Under the pieces are notes generated by a model. That model saw only the letters and a program-made list of their open reading frames with translations, was not told the origin of the DNA and did no database searches. A stretch of DNA of 6,237 nt from Thermoplasmata archaeon (GTDB lineage Archaea; Thermoplasmatota; Thermoplasmata; Lutacidiplasmatales; UBA184). Shown piece by piece: positions 1-4,941 of the stretch (positions are counted from its first letter, which is position 1; each line of letters opens with the position of its first letter). Where the stretch lies: positions 1-6,237 of the forward strand of contig JASHWY010000113.1 of assembly GCA_030043835.1 (NCBI GenBank), in the 5' to 3' direction. The position numbers and the translations under genes are program-made.

Positions 1-394
1 AGACCCGGACCGGCACCTTGACGCTCATCTCGAGCGTCCAGAAGTTGCAGAATCCTTCGTCGCCCTTTCCGGCCGTCGAGTGGATGTCGATCCCGAGGCG
101 ACCGAGGCTCGACTTCCCTTCGAGGAACGGGACGAAGCCGTGGGTCTCGGTATACTCCTCCGTCACGCCGAGGTAGAGCTGCCCCGGGATGAGCACGTAG
201 CCCGAACGCGGGATCCGGAACTCTTTCACCGGGTTCGCGAACTTCGCATCGAGGGCCGCGCTCCGGTAGACGGCGAGGTACGGTCCGAGGTGTACGTCGT
301 AGGAGTTGGTCCCAAGACACTCCGGACGGAACGGGCGGATGACGATCTTCCCCCGTCGCATCTCCTCGCGAATCTTCGAGTCCGAGAGGATCAT
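1..394 (-). CDS. dcd: dCTP deaminase, C-terminus cut off by the window edge
   Basis: Converts dCTP to dUTP (in some members on to dUMP) in the cytoplasm, supplying the precursor for dTMP synthesis. Reading leftwards from the ATG at 394, 131 residues are visible out of a usual length of about 175-190, so some 45-55 C-terminal residues are missing. Visible family signatures are the MILSD start, the PF..ECLGTNSYDVHLG segment (residues 21-37), LEGKSSLGRLGI (91-102) holding the conserved Ser and Arg, HSTAGKGDEGF (105-115), and TLE at 120-122, where Glu122 corresponds to the catalytic glutamate. From memory, the wording of these motifs resembles a dCTP deaminase type also common in Bacteroidetes more than the E. 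coli form. The start is fixed by the family's MILSD N-terminus. There is no Shine-Dalgarno sequence, and a TATA-like box lies about 30 bases upstream, so translation is probably leaderless. Mono- versus bifunctional activity cannot be decided from this fragment. Confidence 0.95.
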   Translation of the reverse strand, partial: MILSDSKIREEMRRGKIVIRPFRPECLGTNSYDVHLGPYLAVYRSAALDAKFANPVKEFRIPRSGYVLIPGQLYLGVTEEYTETHGFVPFLEGKSSLGRLGIDIHSTAGKGDEGFCNFWTLEMSVKVPVRV

Positions 395-420
395 GCCGGG
401 CGCCGCCGAGCCGAAGCGCG

Positions 421-428
421 TATTTAAG
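421..428 (-). promoter_or_regulatory. TATA-like box of the dCTP deaminase gene
   Basis: On the minus strand this reads CTTAAATA, an AT-rich island in very GC-rich DNA, centred about 30 bases before the dcd ATG. At the normal archaeal TATA-to-start distance, transcription would begin within a few bases of the ATG. The box overlaps the stop codon (bases 424-426) of the upstream MEMO-family gene, so dcd may be transcribed both from this box and by read-through. Inferred from position and composition only. Confidence 0.5.
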
Positions 429-1284
429 GGACGGGCGGCGAAGCGCCGCTCGTTTCGAGCGTCAGGGCCGCGTAGCCGACGACCTCGCGCATCGGAGCTG
501 CTTCGCCCGAGTGTCCCCAGCGAAGGAGGCGAGCCGCCAGGGGCTCTTGGGCGAGAGCCGAAAGGAGGGCGGTGGTGGGGGCGATCCCGCACATCGAGAT
601 GTCGTTCCCCACGACCGTCTCGTAGAGGCGGCGAGCGTCGCGCGCGAGGATCGCATCGATCGCCATCCGGTCGAGGCGCTCAGCCGTCCGGGCGGGGACG
701 TAGTGGGAGAGATCGGTCGAAGCGAGCAGGAGCACGTCGCGCTCGCGGACTCCCTCGGCGACCGCGCGACCGACGGCCTCGAGAGAGGCGAGCGATCCGA
801 ACGGGACCTGGAGCGCGACGAACTTGGGTTTCGGCAGGACGTACTCGAGAAACGGCAGCTGGACCTCGATCGAGTGCTCGAGGGCGTGGGCGGCCTCGTC
901 GACGGCGATCGGGGGATGGCACAGCGCCGCCACGAGCTCGTGATCGACGGCGATCGGACCGAGGGGCGTGAGCCAGGGGCGGTCCGAGAGCGCGGGCGTT
1001 CGGCTCGCGCCGTGGTGGTCGACGCCGAGGATGAGAACCGTCTCGGGGGGAGGCTGCGCGGCGACCCGGAAGTACGCCAAGGCCGCGATCGGGCCCGAGA
1101 ACTCGTAGCCGGCGTGGGGCACCACAGCCGCTCGCAGCGTACGCGGCCCGGTGCGACGGCGGGCGGGAAGCTCCCCGGGCCCTCGGTCAGAACGAAAGCA
1201 GGCCTCGATCTGTCGCGCCAGCGCGGAGCCGTCGTCCGCGTAGAACTGGCCCGCGACCGCCGGCGGGCGAGGCTCGACCGTCAT
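424..1284 (-). CDS. MEMO-family protein (AmmeMemoRadiSam system protein B)
   Basis: A 286-residue cytoplasmic protein of the MEMO1 family, structurally related to class III extradiol dioxygenases, whose precise role in archaea is unsettled. The family hallmarks are in order: PPAVAGQFY (residues 7-15), VVPHAGYEFSGPIAALAY (54-71) with His57, GVDHHG (87-92), EHSIEVQLPFL (136-146), ASTDLSHY (188-195) with His194, and MCGIAPTTALL (231-241) with Cys232. The His/His/Cys set matches the metal- or substrate-site residues known from human MEMO1. Length is normal. The ATG at 1284 lies six bases after the HIT stop codon, so the two genes are probably co-transcribed and translationally coupled; no Shine-Dalgarno sequence is evident. 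In many archaea this family sits with an AMMECR1 protein and a radical SAM enzyme. Neither partner is in this window. Confidence 0.93.
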   Translation of the reverse strand: MTVEPRPPAVAGQFYADDGSALARQIEACFRSDRGPGELPARRRTGPRTLRAAVVPHAGYEFSGPIAALAYFRVAAQPPPETVLILGVDHHGASRTPALSDRPWLTPLGPIAVDHELVAALCHPPIAVDEAAHALEHSIEVQLPFLEYVLPKPKFVALQVPFGSLASLEAVGRAVAEGVRERDVLLLASTDLSHYVPARTAERLDRMAIDAILARDARRLYETVVGNDISMCGIAPTTALLSALAQEPLAARLLRWGHSGEAAPMREVVGYAALTLETSGASPPVP

Positions 1285-1290
1285 GGTAGG

Positions 1291-1716
1291 TCAGGGCGCG
1301 GAGAGCTCTCGGACGAGTTGCTTCGCGTCGTCATCGGAGAGACGCTCACGCTCCTTCGGGCCGAACGGATTGGACTCCCCGTACCGCGGGATCACGTGGA
1401 AATGGGCGTGGAAAACGATCTGCCCCGCTCGAGGGCCGGCGTTGAGGGCGACGTTGTAGTCGGAGGTAAGGCGCTCCACGCGCCGGCAGATCGTATCGAG
1501 GGTTCGGATGAGCCGCGTCTGGTCCTCCCAGGGGAGGTCGGTGAGCCGCGCGCCGTGCCGTTTGGGGACCACGAGGGCGTGGCCTCGCGTGAACGGAAAA
1601 ATGTCGAGGAACGCCATCGTATGGGCGTCCTCGTAGAAGAGGTAGGCCGGGGAACGATGCTCCGCGATGCGGCAGAAGATGCACTCGGTCGAAGCGCCCG
1701 ACGTCGGCGAAACCAT
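1291..1716 (-). CDS. HIT family protein (histidine triad nucleotide hydrolase/transferase)
   Basis: A 141-residue cytoplasmic HIT-superfamily protein expected to hydrolyse or transfer nucleoside monophosphate groups, for example from AMP-linked amines or dinucleoside polyphosphates. The histidine triad appears as HAHFHVIPR (residues 103-111), with His103, His105 and His107; the middle-to-last part His-Phe-His-Val-Ile fits the catalytic loop. Upstream are the substrate-contact segment LNAGPRAGQIVFH (91-103), the FLDIFPFTRGHALVVPKRH core (36-54), and an N-terminal CxxC (Cys12, Cys15) that in many members binds zinc together with histidines. Length is typical. It is the first gene of a leftward operon with the MEMO-family gene. 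The ATG at 1716 lies about 28 bases after a TATA-like element and has no Shine-Dalgarno sequence. The natural substrate cannot be read from the sequence. Confidence 0.95.
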   Translation of the reverse strand: MVSPTSGASTECIFCRIAEHRSPAYLFYEDAHTMAFLDIFPFTRGHALVVPKRHGARLTDLPWEDQTRLIRTLDTICRRVERLTSDYNVALNAGPRAGQIVFHAHFHVIPRYGESNPFGPKERERLSDDDAKQLVRELSAP

Positions 1717-1740
1717 GGACGCACCTTCACACCGACGCGC

Positions 1741-1748
1741 TCTAAAGG
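1741..1748 (-). promoter_or_regulatory. TATA-like box of the HIT-MEMO operon
   Basis: On the minus strand this reads CCTTTAGA, centred about 28 bases before the HIT ATG at 1716. It is the only AT-leaning stretch at the right distance and implies a leaderless or nearly leaderless transcript. It is weak as a TATA box, so the call is tentative. Confidence 0.35.
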
Positions 1749-1775
1749 GTTGGCGAGAGGTTCCCCCCGGTCGAC

Positions 1776-1783
1776 CTCATTAG
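1776..1783 (+). promoter_or_regulatory. Weak TATA-like element of the S53 peptidase gene
   Basis: CTCATTAG is centred about 27 bases before the ATG at 1807, the distance expected for a leaderless archaeal transcript. It is a poor match to a TATA box. The AGGAG at 1782-1786 lies 20 bases before the ATG, too far to act as its ribosome binding site, which favours leaderless translation. With the HIT promoter facing the other way, 1717-1806 is a compact divergent control region. Confidence 0.3.
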
Positions 1784-1792
1784 GAGTTCACC

Positions 1793-1802
1793 GGTACGTA
1801 CC
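1793..1802. promoter_or_regulatory. Perfect 10-bp palindrome before the S53 peptidase start
   Basis: GGTACGTACC is identical to its reverse complement and ends four bases before the ATG at 1807. If the transcript starts near the ATG, the palindrome covers the bases just upstream of or at the transcription start, where a dimeric repressor could block the polymerase. Regulator and function are unknown. Palindromes of this length can arise by chance in a window this size. Confidence 0.3.
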
Positions 1803-1806
1803 CTCA

Positions 1807-4122
1807 ATGCGTTCCGTCTCGCGTCCCGCCGTCGTCGCACTCGCCGCGCTCATGGTCGGGGCCTCCCTAGGCATCGGCGCGACGCTCTCGATCGGATCGC
1901 ATCATCCTCCTCCGAGTTCTTCCCTGGTCTCCGATCTCCGGCCGGTCCCTAAGGGGGCGGCGACTGAGCCCCTCCCCGGAGCGACCCCGATCTCGGTGAC
2001 GCTGACCCTAGAGGGTCGTGACCCCTCAGCGCTCGACGGGTTCCTTCGCCTCGTAGAGGATCCCGCGTCGCCGGATTTCGATCACTTCCTCACTCCTAAA
2101 GAGTTCGAGGCGACGTTCTCCCCCACCCCCGCGGCCGCCCAAGAGGCGGCGGCGGTGCTCTCCTCGGCCGGCGGCCGAGACGTTGCGATCGCCCCCGACC
2201 GTCTGACCGTGACCGGCGTGCTTCCGGCCGCGACCGTCGGCTCGCTCTTCGGCGTTTCGCTGGTCGCGGTCGGCGAGCAGAACGGGGTTCCGCTCTACAC
2301 CGCGGTCGGCTCCCCGAGCTTGCCCCCGGGGCTCCAGGGGGTCGTCTCGGGGATCGGGGGGCTCTCGAACCTCGCGAACGTCGATCTCTCCTACGGGCTC
2401 GAGCGGATCGCTCCCGTCCGCTTCCTCGGAGGGGACGGGGTTCCCGCCTACATCGAAGGGAACACCTCGGGCGCGCAGTGGTTCCTCGGCTCCGACTTCA
2501 CGGAAGCGCTCGGAGCGAGCGAGCTCTTTCCCGGCTCGGGGACTCCCAACGCTACGTTCCCGACCCACGTCGCGGTCGCGACGCTCCTGGTCGGCGGGTG
2601 GAACGAAACCTACGACGTCAACCTTCCACCGTGGAACCCGGCCGTGGTGCACTGGTACCTCAACAGCACCTTGGGACCGGGCTGGCCGATCTCGAACGTA
2701 ACGGGGGTGCCGGTGACGATCGGCGGGGTGACGCCGCCGCTCCCCGGCCCGAGCAACAGCACCAACGATTCGACGGATGACTCCATCGAGAACTCGCTCG
2801 ACCTCGAGATGGTCGGAAGCCTCGCCCCGGGCGCGCCGGTCTACAACTTCTACTTTGCGGGAAGTTTTCTCGCGGGCGGGGTGCCGCTCTCGGACATCGC
2901 GGACGACTTCGGGCTCGAGCTCTCGGACGCGCTGAGCTACAATTACAGCCCGGCCCGTCTTGGGGTCGTGAGCGGCTCGTTCGGCCTACCGGACACGAAC
3001 GATTCCGCCTGGAACTCCGCGCTTCAGATGGCCGCTGCCACGGGCGTAACGCTCGTGATGGCGAGCGGGGATCAGGGGAACGCGCCGGACTCGCTCTCCG
3101 GTCGTTCCGACGGTCAGTGGCCGGACTGGCCGGCGTCCGCCGCCTTCAACGACTCGGGATCGATCGCGGTGGGTGGAGTCACCCTGACCCTCTCGGGCCC
3201 AACGGCCGGCTGGTACAACTCGACCGGATTCGAGGTCGAGTTCGACGCGAACACGACCGGGATCGCGAGCGTCGTGACCTGGTACGACACGACGGGCGGT
3301 CCCGGGAACATCGCAGGGAGCGAGGGAGGGATGAGCCAGGTGTACTCCGAACCCATCTGGCAGTTCGACTCGGCGGCTCAGCCGTCGATCGCGAACGCGT
3401 CCGTGCTCGAGGGGCTCTCGACGTTGAACCGCGCCGAGCCGGACGTTGCGTTCCCCGCGAACGACACCATCGTCGCCTGGTACGAAAACAGCACCGGCGC
3501 GATCTTTGGCTTCTGGCTCGAGGGAACGAGCATCGCCGCCCCGGTCTTCGCCGGCCTTATCGCCGACCTGATCGCCGTGCGAAGCGGCAATGGGATCGGG
3601 CCCACCTGGCAGCCTCTCGGTTTCCTCGACCCCGAGCTCTACCGCATGGGGAGCTACTTCGCTGCCTTCCCGGGCGCCCCTCACGACCCGTTCGTCTCTG
3701 TGACGGTAGGGTCGAACTACGTCTTTTCCGCCGCTCCCGGCTGGAACCCGACGACCGGCTGGGGGGTGCTCAGGGCCGTCCCGATGTTGAGCGCCCTCGC
3801 GAACCGGACGATCGCCGACTTTCTCTATACCGGCCCCACGCCCGGGATCCCTCCCCGTCCGCCGGCCCCGGCCGTCCCGTGGACCGAGATTTACCTCATC
3901 TTCGGCGTGGGCCTTACGGCGGCGGTCGTGCTGGTCCTCGTGGTCGCGCGCCCGTCTCGGAGGGCGCCGAGCGACGTGCCGTGGGGCGCCCAGATGGGGT
4001 CTCCGCCGTTCCCGCCCGGAGCCGCCGGGGGACCGCACGCCGGAGCGACGTTCCTGTGCCCGTACTGCGGGTCCGTGCGTCCGGCCGAGCCGGTCCGTTG
4101 TCCCCGGTGCGGTGCCTGGTGA
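1807..4122 (+). CDS. Membrane-anchored S53 (sedolisin/kumamolisin) peptidase with C-terminal zinc ribbon
   Basis: A secreted serine-carboxyl endopeptidase precursor of 771 residues; family members cleave proteins at acidic pH. Order of parts: hydrophobic signal segment (about residues 8-27); pro-kumamolisin activation domain (about 60-175) with the clear SPDFDHFLTPKEF and FSPT signatures (88-100, 104-107); S53 catalytic domain (about 210-665); Pro-rich linker (679-691); transmembrane helix (about 695-714) followed by Arg-rich residues; and CPYC/CPRC zinc ribbon (Cys751, 754, 765, 768). Catalytic Glu328 and Asp332 (ENSLD), oxyanion Asp422 (ASGDQG) and nucleophile Ser575 (GTSIAAP) are all present. 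At the family calcium site the usual Asp of DVT is Ser631 and the Asp of GWD is Asn647. Sixteen Asn-X-Ser/Thr sequons fit an extracellular glycoprotein. The reading frame stays open far upstream, but ATG 1807 is chosen because the signal segment begins there and the upstream bases are antisense to HIT and MEMO genes. The peptidase should face outward with the zinc ribbon in the cytoplasm. Confidence 0.93.
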   Translation: MRSVSRPAVVALAALMVGASLGIGATLSIGSHHPPPSSSLVSDLRPVPKGAATEPLPGATPISVTLTLEGRDPSALDGFLRLVEDPASPDFDHFLTPKEFEATFSPTPAAAQEAAAVLSSAGGRDVAIAPDRLTVTGVLPAATVGSLFGVSLVAVGEQNGVPLYTAVGSPSLPPGLQGVVSGIGGLSNLANVDLSYGLERIAPVRFLGGDGVPAYIEGNTSGAQWFLGSDFTEALGASELFPGSGTPNATFPTHVAVATLLVGGWNETYDVNLPPWNPAVVHWYLNSTLGPGWPISNVTGVPVTIGGVTPPLPGPSNSTNDSTDDSIENSLDLEMVGSLAPGAPVYNFYFAGSFLAGGVPLSDIADDFGLELSDALSYNYSPARLGVVSGSFGLPDTNDSAWNSALQMAAATGVTLVMASGDQGNAPDSLSGRSDGQWPDWPASAAFNDSGSIAVGGVTLTLSGPTAGWYNSTGFEVEFDANTTGIASVVTWYDTTGGPGNIAGSEGGMSQVYSEPIWQFDSAAQPSIANASVLEGLSTLNRAEPDVAFPANDTIVAWYENSTGAIFGFWLEGTSIAAPVFAGLIADLIAVRSGNGIGPTWQPLGFLDPELYRMGSYFAAFPGAPHDPFVSVTVGSNYVFSAAPGWNPTTGWGVLRAVPMLSALANRTIADFLYTGPTPGIPPRPPAPAVPWTEIYLIFGVGLTAAVVLVLVVARPSRRAPSDVPWGAQMGSPPFPPGAAGGPHAGATFLCPYCGSVRPAEPVRCPRCGAW

Positions 4123-4129
4123 GACGGTC

Positions 4130-4143
4130 GGTTCCTCGGAACC
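4130..4143. terminator. Small inverted repeat just after the S53 peptidase stop
   Basis: GGTTCC-TC-GGAACC lies eight bases after the TGA. In RNA it would form a five-pair stem with a CUCG loop. No T-run follows, so it is not a typical archaeal terminator, and termination or 3'-end protection is only a guess. Confidence 0.25.
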
Positions 4144-4146
4144 CAC

Positions 4147-4683
4147 TTAAGCCCCGTTGAGCGCCGGCCGCCCGCGAGGCCTCCCGGGCCAGGCGGGCCG
4201 AGATCTCGGCCGTGCGGTCCGTGCACCCGCTTGCGACCACCCAGACCTGCTCCCAGTCAATCGGTTGATGACGACCGCGGTAAGCCGCCGAAGCTCTTCC
4301 GCGTCCGGCCCGATCCTTCGCCGGGCCAAAGTTCTCGCACGAGGGGATCGACGTTCCGGCAGGAGAACCCTTACTCCGAACCCTCTCTCCCTCAGCTGAG
4401 GGGCGAGTCTGCGGGCGATCGACGCGACCTGCGTTGAGCGAGGCCCCATAGGCCATGCGCAAAAACCGGGGGTTCCGAAGGCCATCCTCGGTACTCGGTG
4501 GGGGTACGAACTCTCCAGGGGCTTCCGGATTGCGATAGTCACAGCCCCGGAAGGAAGCGAAACTTTCTGCGTCCACCGTCGACCGAGAGCGAACGGGAGG
4601 CCGGAAACGTGGGCAACGGACGGCAGGACCCAACCCATGCTCGCGAAGGCGACTCTCGGGGTTTCCTTAACGAAATCTCGCAT
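4147..4683 (-). pseudogene. Broken, 3'-truncated family 2 glycosyltransferase remnant
   Basis: No intact gene explains this stretch, but minus-strand translation shows pieces of a GT2 glycosyltransferase (transfer of sugars from nucleotide- or lipid-linked donors) scattered over frames. Around 4374-4357 one frame gives VRVLLP. A second frame at about 4358-4326 continues RNVDPLVRELW, together resembling the GT2 start V-LLPARN. A third frame at 4267-4139 gives QPIDWEQVWVVASGCTDRTAEISARLARE, whose VVASGCTDRTAEI is the typical donor-site beta strand and Asp region of this fold. After that the sequence stops resembling the family at about 4140 and runs into the 3' end of the peptidase gene, so the acceptor half is missing. 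One frame is open from ATG 4683 to a stop at 4147, but its first 80 or so residues look like no family I know. Frameshifts from sequencing error are possible; the missing 3' half argues for real decay. Confidence 0.5.
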
Positions 4684-4713
4684 TTGGACCAATGGCTTCT
4701 GCTATTGGACCAA
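4684..4713. repeat. Two TTGGACCAA copies spaced 21 bases apart
   Basis: TTGGACCAA occurs at 4684-4692 and again at 4705-4713. Each is a near-perfect palindrome (TTGG, one central base, CCAA), and the centres are exactly 21 bases apart, about two turns of the helix, so both would face the same side of the DNA. They sit directly before the ATG at 4683 of the broken minus-strand gene, with an AT-rich CCATTTTTGG (minus strand, 4710-4719) about 31 bases before that ATG. An operator or activator site for that former gene is the simplest reading, by inference. Confidence 0.4.
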
Positions 4714-4787
4714 AAATGGCGTGCCTCCGCGGCCGCTCCCGAAGTTCGATGAGTTCCTTCCTCTGCGGTCGGGCCTCTAGGTCTCGC

Positions 4788-4832
4788 CCGGCTCGGGGGT
4801 TCGCCGGACTCCGGACCCCCTCGCCGAGCCGG
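4788..4832. repeat. 45-base GC-rich inverted repeat upstream of the DUF2079 gene
   Basis: CCGGCTCGG at 4788-4796 pairs with the right arm CCGAGCCGG at 4824-4832 (nine pairs). Inside, GGG at 4797-4799 can pair with CCC at 4818-4820, and CCGG at 4804-4807 with CCGG at 4811-4814, giving a long stem with a small top loop. It lies about 110 bases before the likely start of the DUF2079 gene. It could be a 5'-leader RNA structure, the end of an upstream transcript, or a protein-binding site. No T-run follows on either strand, and no known riboswitch pattern was recognised. The bases 4714-4787 before it show nothing I can name. Confidence 0.4.
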
Positions 4833-4925
4833 ATACCTACCGCGCGATGACCCGGGAAGCCCGCCTTCGGTTGCTGATTCCCTCGGCCCCTAGCTCGCGG
4901 ACCGGTCGGATTTGCCGGCCGACCC

Positions 4926-4930
4926 GGAGG
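4926..4930 (+). promoter_or_regulatory. Shine-Dalgarno-like GGAGG for the DUF2079 gene
   Basis: GGAGG followed by a G-run lies 11 bases before GTG 4942, and closer if pairing uses the run extending to 4933. It is the only clear Shine-Dalgarno-like motif near a start in the window and suggests that this gene, unlike its neighbours, has a leadered mRNA. It favours GTG 4942 over GTG 4933, which would be only two bases away, and over TTG 4912. Confidence 0.45.
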
Positions 4931-4941
4931 GGGTGTATCCC

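Noticed and set aside
306..971. Plus-strand frame of 221 codons across the dcd/MEMO junction
   Set aside because: It is antisense to two recognised genes and translates to low-complexity Arg/Ser/Gly sequence.
511..1806. Open plus-strand frame extending the peptidase by 432 codons upstream
   Set aside because: It is antisense to the well-supported MEMO and HIT genes, its Arg/Glu/Asp/Gly-rich translation resembles no protein, and the real signal peptide begins at 1807. GC-rich coding DNA often leaves the opposite strand open.
2986..4146. Long minus-strand frame of 386 codons opposite the peptidase gene
   Set aside because: It lies wholly against the S53 catalytic domain, is extremely rich in Arg and Gly, and has no recognisable motif.
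4123..4146. Remnant of a mobile element at the peptidase/glycosyltransferase junction
   Set aside because: No terminal inverted repeats, target-site duplication or transposase motifs were seen, so only a plain deletion or rearrangement is supportable.
4389..4402. Perfect 14-base palindrome CCCTCAGCTGAGGG
   Set aside because: It lies inside the broken glycosyltransferase frame, where it encodes part of LAPQLRE. No spacing, repeat or promoter context supports a regulatory role.
4760..4840. Possible tRNA suggested by GGGTTCG-like text next to a strong stem
   Set aside because: No seven-base T-loop, anticodon arm or acceptor stem can be assembled on either strand; the stem is explained by the inverted repeat at 4788-4832.
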